Positions 22,567 to 33,962 of a DNA stretch of 64,000 nt are shown here, piece after piece. Within the stretch, counting starts at the first letter, position 1. Every line of letters begins with the position of its first letter. Position numbers and translations under genes: made by a program. The notes under the pieces are model-generated. The model was given only the letters and a program-made list of their open reading frames with translations, made no database searches and was not told where the DNA came from. Location of the stretch: positions 806,001 through 870,000 of the forward strand of contig ML978121.1 of NCBI GenBank assembly GCA_010015805.1. The letters are read 5' to 3'. Origin of the DNA: Rhizodiscina lignyota. Its lineage: Eukaryota; Ascomycota; Dothideomycetes; Aulographales; Rhizodiscinaceae.

Positions 22567-24486
22567 ATGTCGGACGACATATTTTCAATCAGAGATATTA
22601 AAGATATCGTTCTCTCATTCCCAGTGCATTCAAACTGGAACACAGAACCACACGATGCAGACCTTGTTCCTGCGGCTGACGGAGACGGACTGGTCTTGAA
22701 GACTATTGTACTGAACGCACTCGATGACCTCACCCAAACGACAAGCCGACGCATGTCCATGCGAGATTTAAGCGATACTCTCGATGTCGACATCAATATC
22801 CTCGACGAAATCCTTGATTTGTCTGAGAAATCTCCATGTTACTCTATCGACGGGAAGAGCTTGATTTTCATGCCGGAAGTTCACGAGCTTCTCGCGGAGC
22901 TCACTTCGAAAGCCCGAGAAGTGTTTGTGGAGGTCCAGGAATTCTGCAGGATAGCAGATATCTCGCAGCACAATCTTCTCCATCAAATCAGATTGCGAAA
23001 TGTCGAAAGCGAATATCGTCTTGGCACTGTCAAATGGTCAAATGGAGCCGGACCGAAAGCTGACTTATACATTTTCACGGATTCTCTGATGTCTACAGCG
23101 AAAGGACAAATCGCGGCCTCAGTAAAAGAAGCCCTTCAAGAAGCAAAACGTGTCGTATGGTCTAGAAAAATGATGTACGGCCTTGGCGCAACATCGTTCA
23201 CGAATCTGGTCCAAAAAGTTGCACACGATCAGATCGAGAATGGCCGTGACGAAGCATGGGCTATGGCCACAGATGACAATGACAACGTTATCTTCACGCC
23301 AGAAGCCAGCATTGCCAAAGCCAGAGATGACAGGATCGAAGCTGTGCGAACCAAAATCAAAGACTTAGACGAAAACAAGCGGGAGTTCTTCAGCATTGCT
23401 GAACTTGCGGCAGAAGCCCCAGACCTGTTCCAGGATTCCCGTTCAACGATATATGCTATGCAAGATGAGCTTCGTGGCTCGAACTCTGTCATCCTCCTTG
23501 GCGAATTTGCGGTGTCTAAGTCTTTTGTACTGCAGGCTGCATCTGTCCTCTCTTCCAAAATCCAGCAATCAGCCAATGATGCATGGGATGCCTATGCAGC
23601 TTCCCCAACAACAGTGTCGTACCCAACTGCATCTTCGACGATTTCTTTAAGAGAGCAATCAAAACTATCGGACGATAGCAAGGTTCCTGAAGAGCTCGTT
23701 CGTGTCATATTCGATACCGAGGTCGCCAAAACCGCCAAAGCAGCCTACAACGCACGTATTGCACAACTGGACGCCGAAGATGAAAATCTCTTTGCCGAGG
23801 CCTGGAGAGATGAGATTATGCTGCGAGTGCAACTCTACCATCGCGCAGTCCAAAGCCTTGAGGGAGGAAAATTACGATCGGAGCTCACGAGTTTGCTCAA
23901 TATTTATATGACGAAGGATCTCTTGCCCAGTTCGTTTATGGAAGTGGCGCGGAAAAGCGAGCAAGAATCGAGTAACGGATCTCGAAGCTTCGTTCGCATC
24001 GACCCGATGACAGGAAAGCGAGCACCTAAGTTCTATGGCAAGCGTCTAGTTCCGGCGACGGAGAAGCTTAAGACGCAATGCGAAGCTTTCGAAGAATCCG
24101 AAGATGCGGAGGCTGACCTCCAGCGCATTAGGACGGCTATGGAAGCGTTTGCCGCGAAATTCGGGATTGACTCGGTAACGGATGATGATCTCACAGGCAA
24201 GAAGCAAGCATTTCTCCAAGATATGTCAGAGAAACTAGACCCAACAAAAGCTGGAAAAGATAAAGATGGCTCAACTCTATTCCTCGCTGTCGTCTTGATC
24301 CTTATCGCTAGACATAACCAGGGATTGCTGTACGCGACTGGGCGATTTGTTCCAAGATTGCTGAAGCTTCTCAAGCCGTCTATTGGCGAGGCCCAGTACG
24401 AGCGGCTGCAAGTGCTGAAAGAGGAGGTTAAGAAAGGATTCCTAACGCCCGAGCAACGGGAGGAACTCGTCGCGATGGTCGTTTAG
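22567..24486 (+). CDS. UFL1-like protein (candidate UFM1-protein E3 ligase)
   Basis: A single exon of 639 aa from ATG to TAG. The N-terminal 150 residues follow the UFL1 layout of winged-helix units: LDVDINILDEILDL, then IDGKSLIFMPEVHELLAELTS, then a second unit with VEVQEFCRIADISQHNLLHQI. A central helical part follows. The C-terminus has LLYATGRFVPRLLKLL from about residue 587, which resembles the animal and plant UFL1 C-terminal segment (Gly-Arg-x-Val-Pro followed by hydrophobic helix) as I remember it. UFL1 transfers the ubiquitin-like UFM1 to ER-bound ribosomes together with DDRGK1. No signal peptide or membrane segment is seen. Overall similarity is weak over the middle, so the call is by pattern, not by a search. 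Most ascomycetes are thought to lack this pathway. Confidence 0.6.
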   Translation: MSDDIFSIRDIKDIVLSFPVHSNWNTEPHDADLVPAADGDGLVLKTIVLNALDDLTQTTSRRMSMRDLSDTLDVDINILDEILDLSEKSPCYSIDGKSLIFMPEVHELLAELTSKAREVFVEVQEFCRIADISQHNLLHQIRLRNVESEYRLGTVKWSNGAGPKADLYIFTDSLMSTAKGQIAASVKEALQEAKRVVWSRKMMYGLGATSFTNLVQKVAHDQIENGRDEAWAMATDDNDNVIFTPEASIAKARDDRIEAVRTKIKDLDENKREFFSIAELAAEAPDLFQDSRSTIYAMQDELRGSNSVILLGEFAVSKSFVLQAASVLSSKIQQSANDAWDAYAASPTTVSYPTASSTISLREQSKLSDDSKVPEELVRVIFDTEVAKTAKAAYNARIAQLDAEDENLFAEAWRDEIMLRVQLYHRAVQSLEGGKLRSELTSLLNIYMTKDLLPSSFMEVARKSEQESSNGSRSFVRIDPMTGKRAPKFYGKRLVPATEKLKTQCEAFEESEDAEADLQRIRTAMEAFAAKFGIDSVTDDDLTGKKQAFLQDMSEKLDPTKAGKDKDGSTLFLAVVLILIARHNQGLLYATGRFVPRLLKLLKPSIGEAQYERLQVLKEEVKKGFLTPEQREELVAMVV

Positions 24487-25428
24487 ATGCGGTTCAAGCC
24501 AGATGCAGTTCAAGATAGACGGTGGCTTGGTGGTCCTCACGGCGGCACATTCATCGAAGCCATACAAAATCGCCGGCCTGGTCTTCTCTTGCTGTATGCC
24601 ACGTTCGCGATGGACGTTTAAAAATCACTCCGTTCTGTTCGCAAGCCTCCACGCGCTTAGGCATCCTGCGGTTAATCTATAGGAGTTCTTCGAGCATGTA
24701 GAACTATAGCCGATTTGGAATGAATACGAGAATTATGCTACCCGAGGCTCGATGCATGCGCAGGATCGTCCGCAAGGCCGTCCGCAAATTTCGCGAAGCC
24801 GCCATTAGCTGTGACTATTCGCAGAGTAGAGCACTCATCTCAACAATGATGAAAACAGCTTTTTCTCCTTCGGTCTCTCGCATTCCAGGGACTAAGGAGA
24901 CACTTCTTTAGGCTTAGCGTGACCAGCATTCGGAGGAAATCGACGAATTCATGTTTTGCGTGAAGGTCGAATTCATTCCAGCGTGAGAAGTGATTGCGAC
25001 GCCGCGAGATGTTGGCTCATCCATTATGTCAGCGCTTAAAATGCGAGCGTTGCGAGGGTGCGATTACAGTGACGAGCTAAGCTTTCGCTGTGGCAACGAA
25101 TCGAGGCTATGACAGTTCCCTTGCTCCGCATTGGATGGCGAACTGCCAGAATCTGTCACTGCAAGGGATGTATTCGCGTAGTGCTCTTTTAAACTCTGTC
25201 AGCAGGCTGCATCTGACCTGTAAACGCCGCGCAATATTTGGAACATGTCACTTCCATCTGGTGCATGCTACGTTCCGTGATGGCCTCCTCTGACGCAATC
25301 TAATAAACACGGATAGAACGCGAGACTGAAACGTCTCTTAAGTAGTCGCCGTCTCGTCTACAACCCTTGCTTTCAGCTTTTCTTTAATCGCAATTATCGT
25401 GAAAGGGATACAGGCAAGAATTTCAATC
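24487..25428. other. Intergenic
   Basis: 942 bp between two plus-strand genes. Only short frames without content. Promoter of the b561 gene expected near the right end. Confidence 0.5.
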
Positions 25429-26276
25429 ATGTTGGGAACCTGGGAATACACGCTTGCGCTAACTGCGCTGCTCATGATATTTTGTAAGTGCCACCGAACA
25501 ACAAGAGATGGCTCTTGCTAACTTGCAAATAAGCGCCGGTGCCAATATTCGGCCAGGAGGTTCAAGATTATGAGAAAAGGGATTTCAGCGACTCTTTCAT
25601 CGTCTTCAACCGCTTACGAAATGGACACGCCTGCATCATGAGCATTACCTTCATCGTCCTCTACCCCCTTGGAGCAATCTCCATCCACCTGCCGATCGAG
25701 AGCATGCCTTTCTTAAGAAATACCTACCTGAAACAGAAAGTTCTCGCCATCCACGCACCCATCCAGATAATCGGCTTCCTCATGATGTGCGGAGGTATGG
25801 GCCTCGGAATTCGACTCGCTCACGATTTGGACTTCTTCAACAATCCGGTGCATGCGCACGTCGTCATCGGCCTGCTCGTCTGCTCCGTCATCATCCTGTT
25901 CCAGCCGGCCATGGGTGTCATCCAGCACCTGCATTACAGGAAGACGGGTGGGAAGAGCATTTTTGCCTACCTGCACCGCTGGACGGGACGCTGCGCCATC
26001 ATTCTGGGCATGATCAACAGTGGCCTGGGCTTCCAGCTGGCTAAGGAGAACGTGATCATCCGCTCGCACTCGTACATCAGGAACTACGTTCTCCTCGGTA
26101 TTCTCGTCGCTATCTGGTTCGCGCTCGTTGTATGGGACCAGTTCAAGCCAAAGGCTCCTAGAAACGTTACCGACGGAGGTGAAAAAGGCGTATTTGAGAA
26201 GCCTGCGTCTGATGCGCTTCCAAGCAGTGACCCGGTTCTTGCCAGTGATGGAATGACGGACGAATCGAGAAGATGA
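25429..26276 (+). CDS. Cytochrome b561-domain membrane protein
   Basis: Two exons, 25429-25483 and 25534-26276 (50-nt intron), give 265 aa. The first exon encodes a signal-like start (MLGTWEYTLALTALLMIF). Five further hydrophobic helices carry the histidines expected to hold two b-type hemes: NGHACIMS, LAIHAPIQ, HAHVVIG and LHRWTGR. The order His-His-His-His across successive helices is that of the b561 core. No DOMON or reductase domain is fused, so it is a stand-alone transmembrane electron carrier, perhaps for ascorbate-like donors or metal reduction at a membrane. The cytosolic tail (about 50 aa) is hydrophilic. It converges on the MDR reductase gene with 146 bp between stops. Confidence 0.88.
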
Positions 26277-26422
26277 AAGTGCGCAGTTCCTCGTGCGATT
26301 TTGTGTGTGCGGCATGATACCACTGTTCAATAAACGCGGAGTCTGGGATTCTGAATACTTCCTGATACCGTAGTTAGAGTAATGCTAATTAAAGTTTACA
26401 ATCGTTTGTTTCCATCATGCTT

Positions 26423-27563
26423 TTAGTCGTCCGAGACCCGCCAAACCAACCTCTCTCCGCTAGCCTCCTTGTTTCGGAGTGCATCCATCGACGCCTGCGC
26501 TCGTGCTAGGAGCGTCGGACCTTCGATGATTTTCTGTCTGTTCGGCTTCAAAGAGCCCTCAGCAAGAAGAGTCGGAATGACCTCAGGTTGGAGCTTCTCC
26601 TTGTTGCGTTCACTCTACTCAAATGTCAGTTTTGCGCTGTACTCGCATTTCCTCTCTAAGCATGCTTACTTTGAGATAGAAGTGTGTCCGAACGCCTGTC
26701 ACGTCAACGCCCTCAGCCCAATGTACATTCTCCGTCACGTCCATGGCATACACAGGCTCCAACGATGCAGTGGCATCACGCACAACGACGGGAAGCATGA
26801 CAGCGACCTTTGAGCCCTTCGTCGCAATCTTCGAGAGCGGTCTGATGCTTCCGTCGAGCGACCCAATGCTGTCAATAATATAGGGAATTGCTTTGTCGCC
26901 CCGAGCATGGACAATGGTCTCTATAACACCAGGATCATTATAGTCGAAGACTTGGGCTGCACCGAGTTCCTTGAGATAATCGGTATGGCGCTTCGAGGCT
27001 GTCGTCAAGATATTGCGGAAGCCATAGTACTTCAGAAGCTGGATCGAGAATTGGCCAACTGAAGATGAGCCACCCCAGACAAGGAATGGAGACTCTGCTT
27101 CCTTGGGGGAGAAGTTCGCCGGCTTCGGCCACGGGAGGTCAATACCAAGTTCCACATTGATGGTGTGCCATGCCGTTACAGCATTATTCGGAAGGGTCAC
27201 CGCTGCCTGTGGCTCAATTCCGGGCGGTAGTTTACCAAAAAGGAAGGCATCGCTGGTGACATACTTCTGGTGGCCCTTTTCTTTTGCAGTGCGCCATGTG
27301 AAGCCAAAGACCTGGTCACCTACAGTGAGATTATCGACGCCCTCTCCAACCTCAACAACTGGGCCAACAACACCATCACCAAGAAGGTGGGGCCACTCAG
27401 CAATGAGCAGACCTCCATCAGCTTGATGCAAGTCAAGCGGTGTTGAAGCTGTCCATTCGTTCTTGACGCGAATTTCTCCCTTTCCAGGCTTGACTGTGGG
27501 GACGTTTCGGATTTCCAATGGAGCTCTAGGCTTCACGGCCACGACGGCTGGGTGAGTACTCAT
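26423..27563 (-). CDS. MDR-superfamily zinc-type/enoyl reductase-like oxidoreductase
   Basis: Two exons on the minus strand, 26670-27563 and 26423-26614 (55-nt intron), give 361 aa. The N-terminal GroES-like half has LLGDGVVGPVVEVGEGVDNL, and the NADPH-binding half has VWGGSSSVGQFSIQLLKYYG and an AAQVFDYND segment. The catalytic-zinc cysteine and the structural-zinc cysteine cluster of true alcohol dehydrogenases are missing, so it is more like the quinone/enoyl reductases and ToxD-type proteins. Those often act as partner reductases in secondary metabolism or in detoxifying enals. Start at the ATG of MSTHPAVVAVKP. Substrate unknown. Confidence 0.88.
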
Positions 27564-28984
27564 TTAGACGTGTCAAGTTAAGGGACTTTGGAAGTGAATG
27601 CTGATATGAGAGGAAATTCAAAGAGTTATAAAATGCTTGAGATGCTCTCTGGCGATAGGCAGTCACGACTGAAGACTGGCCATCGTTCCCACAATCGACC
27701 CGTACCTTATATACCTCTTTTGCAAAGACAATTGTACGATAGCTTGGAAATCAACAGCTTGCACGGCTTCCACGAACAATAAACATCATTCCAGTTGGGT
27801 AAACTTCGCGACTGTTGTTTCTGCGAACATGTGGAGGCTTAACCGTCTCTGCGGAGGAGATTACAAATGGCCGGCCACTTTTGAGGCATCAGAAATGCTC
27901 TCCCACAACGTTTGAACCTGTCAATTCCGGATTTAACAGCGAATATATGACAAACGAGTTCGTGATAATGCAGATCGCCTCTGCTTTTGTACAAGCGGCA
28001 GAGATGTTTGAGAAATGTGGAAAGCAAAGAGACGACAGAACGCGTGAACTCTGTTCGGCCGAAGTTTGACTAGCGCTAAGAAGGCATGGTATGGCCAAGC
28101 AAAGCTGCCAAGACAATCGGCCCGACATTGGGGAGATATCCATGTCATCTCACCCTTCAGCTCCGCGCCCCTTTCAACCAGCCCACACCGTTCTCAGTTC
28201 TCAGCGCTCAGCTCTCCAGCGATTGCACTTCTCATAACTCCATGACTGCCGATATCTCAACGCTCATTTCAGCGTCATACACCTGCCGTGTGTCTTCGGA
28301 TTAGTCCCAGCTATCTTTCAATCCATGTCTTGCTTCGCCATCTCCTGCAGTCTCGCCAGCTGAGGCACCATCACTGGCCTGCATCAAAAGACGGCTGAGG
28401 TCTGGCCAGAGCCTTGCAGCCACACTGAGGCATTCTATCACCACAAAACCGACATCGTGAAGACCACTTTTGGCATGACGCATTCAGCTTCGCCCCGCGC
28501 CTATCTGGATTAAGCTCTGCCACCCAGACTTAGCTGCAATATCTGCATACGCGAAGCGCATCTGCCAGGCAACGTTTTCAGCCCTAGCATGCAAGACGTC
28601 CAGTCGCTGGAGGATAAACATGGTATTTTGAGAGGCCTTGCGCCACTTGTGCATTTCCGTGAAGGCGATGCTATCGCGAATGGTTTGCTGCCCTGCAACC
28701 AGAGCACACCATCGACTCTCAGCACAGTTGTTCAGCGCTTGGAAGGAGGGGAGGCACCACGCGGACAATGGCCGCTTGCAATACGCATGGATCGGCTAGG
28801 TGGTTTCCTCATGCAACATTCACCGGCTGGACATTCAACTGTTATTGCTCTTGGTTGCGATAAAGTAGGCTGCAGTCCAGTTGCCCGACTGCACAGGTAG
28901 GCAAACACCAGAATAATTCAGCCTTTTGATATTCTTTTTGAAATCCTTCTTTTCCTAGCCCGGCCCATTCCTTTCCCTCCTGAA
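27564..28984. other. Long intergenic stretch between divergent genes
   Basis: 1.4 kb. A minus-strand frame at 28484-28768 has a plausible composition but lacks an ATG and ends without a fitting splice partner, so I do not call it. Otherwise nothing is recognised. Confidence 0.45.
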
Positions 28985-30011
28985 ATGGAGATGGGGAGCT
29001 ATCGATCGACTATAGAGTTTCCCGATGTCTACGCAAAGCAACCATCTTCGTACGTACGAGATATGGATACCTCGCACTCTATGGACTCACCTCTGCTCTC
29101 TCCAGACTCTGCCAGGCAGAGTCTCGGTTTTACTAAAGCAGCTATCACATTTCGCGATCAGCTGGGCAGTATCAGACGAAAGCGAGATTCAGAACAGACC
29201 GTCACATCCAGCTGGGTTCCACCTACGCCAACATTACCAGCCAAACGCGACTCCCTGGACAGAAGCATTAAGATACTACGCATTGTGCAGAGCACTTTAA
29301 CGGCGCTCCTTTCCTTGGCAATTGCGTTCATGCAGGGCCGCGTGTATTATATCTTCCTACGTACGAAAAATGTTCCTGGCGCGTGGCCGAAGACTCCACA
29401 ACTCACGCAGACTCTACTCCTATTCAGCGTCTCCGTATCTGCTTTTACGTTTGATATCTGTATGCTTTTCGCGTATCTCATGCCAAACAAGCGATTCGCC
29501 AAAAAGTTGTACAGAATCGCGAACGGAGCACACTACATTGTGACGTCCGCGAAGACCGTCGCGTACGCACTGACATCGGTAGTGTGTAAGCTAGGATTCA
29601 ACTTTGGAAACTCGAGTGGGACAAACACGGATCTGTGGAGTTGGACTTGCACGGCAGAAGCGGCCGAGTACGCCGACTATAACCAGGCTCCGTCAAATTG
29701 CGATGCGCAGGTGCGTCTCATCCCTATACACAATGATGTGACTGCAGGTGTGGCTGACGAGATCGTGATCACAGACTATAGCCTGGTACTTCGCACTCGC
29801 CCAGATCGGTATTGAGCTCATCGGCGTTGTCATAAGCCTTTTGGTCATGCAGCAGAAGATCCGGAAGCTGGGACAAGAGGATGGAGCAGAAGAAAATGCC
29901 TCGCCATCGCTGGGAAATAAACGCTACGAGAAGTTGGCTGAGCTGAGCCCAGAAGTGGACACTGAGCTCAGCGACGTGACCCCGGATGTCAATGCCACGG
30001 CTCATTTCTGA
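28985..30011 (+). CDS. Four-helix membrane protein, unknown family
   Basis: Two exons, 28985-29710 and 29775-30011 (64-nt intron), give 320 aa. A hydrophilic Ser/Asp-rich N-terminus of about 95 residues leads into four hydrophobic helices: LRIVQSTLTALLSLAIAFMQ, TLLLFSVSVSAFTFDICMLF, IVTSAKTVAYALTSVVC and, in exon 2, WYFALAQIGIELIGVVISLL. The second large loop holds a WSWTC sequence and a further cysteine, perhaps a disulfide. The C-terminus is acidic and cytosolic. The arrangement is MARVEL-like in topology, common in fungal plasma-membrane proteins. I do not recognise the family, and no function is proposed. Retaining the intron would stop the protein before helix 4. Confidence 0.75.
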
Positions 30012-30753
30012 TACTTTTGGGAATACAATAACGTCTGTCGCATTCGTTCTGTGTCTGGATGGCTCGTCTCACATTTCTATCTCATTCATCTGTTGCCGCA
30101 TCATCCGTAATCATTGTCAGTCTTGAATAACTTTCTTATACGAGAGAAACATCTTGTAAACGATATGTATAGAGTTGACGCATCAGATTCGTATCATAAC
30201 TAACTCATTATGCAACATGAGTGATAATTGGGCCAATCAGCGCAGGATACTGCGGAGAAGCGTGTTACTTCCCGTTTCGGTATTGACTGCTTAGGAAGCA
30301 TATAACCTCCACCATTCGAATTGATAACGTTTCGGTGTTCAACGGCGCCCGCTCTCTAGGTATCCACTGCTTATATGGAGAAAAACAATACCTTTACTTA
30401 AACGAGTAATGTCAGCGTACATAATCCGGTAGTAAGCGGCCGTGACGAGGGCACGCACCACTGACCGGCAATCAGAAACCTAAAAAGATGGATCATACCA
30501 AGATATTCATATAGGCGGATATATCTTCTCAGTCTCACAGACATGTTACGTCTTACAGGATCTTGGACATTTTTGTCAGAAATCTTCAAAAGCCGAAAGC
30601 CGAGCTGGTAGGCACTGATTCCTTGTACCATTTCCCTAATTCGCACTCGCGACGCCAGCATTGAAGCATTTCATATATTATAAAGGCTTGAGCGCATTAT
30701 CTCAGCAGTTTTCATTCACTATACAGACCTGCACGCTCTGCGGATTCGGCGTT
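30012..30753. other. Intergenic upstream of adenylating enzyme
   Basis: 742 bp between two plus-strand genes. No gene seen; a TATA-like element lies near the right end. Confidence 0.45.
30679..30684 (+). promoter_or_regulatory. TATA box of adenylating-enzyme gene
   Basis: TATAAA within an AT-rich run, 70 bp upstream of the ATG at 30754. It supports that ATG as the start rather than any upstream codon in the same frame. Confidence 0.45.
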
Positions 30754-32427
30754 ATGAATGCTCCACCAGGCCAGCGACTCGTTCCTGTCCTCATCGATGA
30801 ACAAGCCGAACGCACACCAACAAAAGTTTACGCTTCAGTCCCACAATCCTCGCAACTAGAACCGGGCTGCTATCGTGATGTAACCATCCGAGACTTCGCT
30901 CGCGCGATTGATCGCCTCTGCGCGTTTCTTGAACCGCTCATCGGGTTCAGCACGACTCTCAATACTGTCGCTTACTTTGGACCCCCCGACATTCGATATC
31001 AAATGATGATGCCTGCGCTCTCGAAGCTCGGCCATAAAGTGCTCTTCTCGGCACCGAGGAACAGTCCTGAAATGCACCTGAACCTTCTGAACAACACCGA
31101 GTGCACTACAATCTTACATTCGGCCGAGATCGACGTGCGGGCTACCATTGGCTCTGCGTACGAGGGTCGAAAGTCTCATGCAATTCCATCGTTGGACGAT
31201 CTCTTTTGGAGTATGACTGAGCCAGCCAAGCACTACTCCTACACCAAGACGTTCGAAGAGGCCAGAAACGAGCCTTATGTCATCTTTCATACCTCTGGGT
31301 CGACGGGCATGCCCAAACCAGTCCCACATACCCATGGTTGGGCCGCTGCTTTTGACTACCAGCTGCATCACCCACCCGTCAATGGTCGTCGTAGTGTAGT
31401 TTCGATGATTGCAGATCGAGGTCGCGTACTGAAGGGCTTCGCTCCGTGGCATACTTCAGGAGGAGATGCGTTCGGTCTGTTGTCAGGCGTATTCGGGGAG
31501 AACTGCTTCGTATGGTTTCCGTATGACAGAATGCCGACTGCAGAAGACGCGTTGAAAATAGCGGGGATAGCGCGCTGCAACCAGGTGAAGTTGTCCATCG
31601 ATCAGTATCAAGCCATGGCTAAGCTGAAAGGAGGGCTCGAGATGCTAGAGAGCATGGATGCAATTTGGTACGGAGGCGGCGCGATGGATGAGTCCCTTGG
31701 CAAGCTACTCTCAAAGAGGTGTCGCATGGTCAACCTTTACGGAGGCACGGAATGCGGTGCTCCTGGACTACAACTCGTGTCGGATGCGTGGAACTGCGTC
31801 AACTTCGACTCCTCGTTTCCCGGTCTCGAGTTCCGCGATATGGGGGACGGGATCTACGAGTTATTTGTCGTCCGATATCCAGGATGCGAGGACCAGCATG
31901 CAGTGTGGCATGTGTTTCCAGACATACAAGAGTGGTCACTGAAAGACCTGTGGTCGAAGCACCCCACTCTCCCGAACCACTGGGCATACCAGGGTCGTGT
32001 TGATGATTTGATTGTATTCAAAGCCGCATACAAATATAACCCTCTGGCATTCGAGGAGCATCTTCGAACACATCCACTCATTAGAGCGGCGCTGATGGCG
32101 GGTACGGGTCACAATCAATCTGTTGCACTGCTCGAATTGGACGACAGCGCGCAGTTTGATGGGACAGAGGAGAGCAAGCAGCGCATACTGGATGCCATCT
32201 GGCCAACAATGGAGGAGGCAAACGAGACAGCTCCCAGACATGCCAGAGTGTTGAGGAGCCACGTTTTGTTTACCAAGCCAGACTGTCCGATCCAGAAGGC
32301 GATGAAAGGCACAGTGCAACGAGCACCTACTCTTCGGAACTACCGGAAGGAGATTGATGATGTGTACGAGAGATTTGGTGACGAAAAGCTCGAGGGCATT
32401 ATGCCCGCTGTCGTCGATGGCAAATGA
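30754..32427 (+). CDS. Stand-alone adenylate-forming enzyme, NRPS-like A domain only
   Basis: A single exon of 557 aa. Adenylation-domain motifs are in order and look intact: the A3 phosphate loop (HTSGSTGMPKPVPHTH, about residue 179), GFAPWHTSGG, the A5 region NLYGGTECG, the A8 region YQGRVDDLIVFK, and the A10 lysine region (CPIQKAMKGTVQR). Such enzymes activate a carboxylic acid with ATP. The sequence is closest in style to fungal NRPS-like carboxylic acid reductases (A-T-R type), in which KGTVQR is followed by a linker and a carrier domain. Here the protein stops about 30 residues after A10. No carrier or reductase domain is found in the next 1.5 kb. Product and substrate are unknown. Confidence 0.87.
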   Translation: MNAPPGQRLVPVLIDEQAERTPTKVYASVPQSSQLEPGCYRDVTIRDFARAIDRLCAFLEPLIGFSTTLNTVAYFGPPDIRYQMMMPALSKLGHKVLFSAPRNSPEMHLNLLNNTECTTILHSAEIDVRATIGSAYEGRKSHAIPSLDDLFWSMTEPAKHYSYTKTFEEARNEPYVIFHTSGSTGMPKPVPHTHGWAAAFDYQLHHPPVNGRRSVVSMIADRGRVLKGFAPWHTSGGDAFGLLSGVFGENCFVWFPYDRMPTAEDALKIAGIARCNQVKLSIDQYQAMAKLKGGLEMLESMDAIWYGGGAMDESLGKLLSKRCRMVNLYGGTECGAPGLQLVSDAWNCVNFDSSFPGLEFRDMGDGIYELFVVRYPGCEDQHAVWHVFPDIQEWSLKDLWSKHPTLPNHWAYQGRVDDLIVFKAAYKYNPLAFEEHLRTHPLIRAALMAGTGHNQSVALLELDDSAQFDGTEESKQRILDAIWPTMEEANETAPRHARVLRSHVLFTKPDCPIQKAMKGTVQRAPTLRNYRKEIDDVYERFGDEKLEGIMPAVVDGK

Positions 32428-33961
32428 TACCACGAACAAGACTCCGATGGCAAATGGTCCTCTTGTTAGCCTGAATATAACAAAATCATATCATATCCTA
32501 ACATCCTCTTGTGCGGTTATGTTTAAGCAAACAGATCCCATGGTGTATAAATCCCAGCTCTATCCCTTCGCGATTCCAGGCGGACGTTGTCGTTAAAGTG
32601 ACACGAATGGCAGAGACCGCGACAAAACATCCTGATTGTACTGGTCTTGTGACAACAGCAGCGATTTCAGACATCTTGGCACCTCATGGAGCCGCGAAAG
32701 GGGTTGAATGATGTATGGGATCGGATTAATGACTTCATTGAAAGAAAAGTACCCCAAGAAGCGGCATGGGATAAGATCCAAGAACACCATTAGACATATC
32801 AGAGGACTAGAAAATCGCCCATGTGTAGGACAAAAGATATTAAAGCTAAACTGGAGAAACTGCTTGAAGAAATTGGTCACGCGCAAAAGACGTACTTGAA
32901 AATGAGACAAACTGCACAGAAGTATTCAAGACACTCTTGCGCGACGAAGTGCTAGGCAAGGGGGAAGAGTACAGCTTCAGGAAGGACATTCGGAGGTTAA
33001 TCTGGAGCGTGAGCATGAGCCGGAATATCCTGCACTCGGTATTTGTGTATAGTTGCTCTGTGAAGGATATATTTAATAGTATGCGGGACCCACTAAGATA
33101 GTTTAGTGCTGCTTATGGAATACCAGAACTTTTGCCTAACTGGTCGTCATAACCCTGAGCGCACTGTGTGTGGCATCCGTGAATTGACAGGAAGTAGTGA
33201 CATTTGTTCCTTAATAACAAGACGAAAGACTGCAAGATCCCACATGTAAATTGTTTGTTGTTCAAGTGTCAAAGCGCATGGTAGGCCATGTGAGGGTTCT
33301 CGCAAACAGCCATGGTATATATCTTCAGCGGTCCAGGCCCTGAATCTGTATTGAATCATCAACTTCAGCAATCAGTACCGGAACGAACAACTTTCGTGAG
33401 CAAAATGTCATAGGGCCTTCTAACTCACGCAGAGATCTAACGGAGACGGAATCTGGATTAGAAATGGAGGAGAGTAAACGAATGCATTAAGACGCACGCC
33501 CCAGAAAGTTGGACAGAAGTACATGAACTCCGTGAAAGGATAGACAAAGACTGGAAAGATGATACTGTCAAAAATTCGCACATCAAAAGCATCATCTCGA
33601 GTCTGGAAGATGAAATGACATTGAAAAGTGGCCAAGACTTGCTACTATCGGGCGCGACAATCTTTAAGGAATGGGTAGAGGGACCATCTTCGGATCAACC
33701 TGGTCCTGCGTTCGATTGCGCAGATTGCATTGCAGGTTTGGAAGATAACTGACGCTCTAACTTTGGTGATCTAAGTTAGTGGGAGACGAAAATGGTGGAG
33801 AAAACGGGACGAGGACTCAGCCGCGCAAGGGGGAGCTTTTCCTGACTGGCATGTGTGACGCATCTTTATCATGACAAACAGATAGCTCCGCAATTTATAC
33901 AATGCCTCGTCTCAATCTCTTCTCGATGGATCCAGGCTTAACTGTGATCACTTCAAGCCAT
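32428..33961 (+). pseudogene. Decayed tract with helical protein fragments
   Basis: 1.5 kb between the adenylating enzyme and the P450. Several short stretches in different plus-strand frames read like pieces of one Lys/Glu-rich helical protein: LNDVWDRINDFIERKVPQEA near 32705, IKAKLEKLLEEIGHAQKTYL near 32845, FKTLLRDEVLGKGEEY near 32925, and a 96-codon frame without ATG at 33462-33752. No single frame or clean intron set links them. It may be a broken gene, possibly related to N-terminal parts of fungal STAND proteins, or a gene with exons I cannot place. No T or R domain remnant of the upstream enzyme is visible. Confidence 0.3.
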
Positions 33962-33962
33962 T

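Noticed and set aside
28301-28768. Two adjacent minus-strand frames that looked like exons of a small gene
   Set aside because: The first begins with TTG, not ATG, and the only candidate intron would be about 29 nt, too short to splice.
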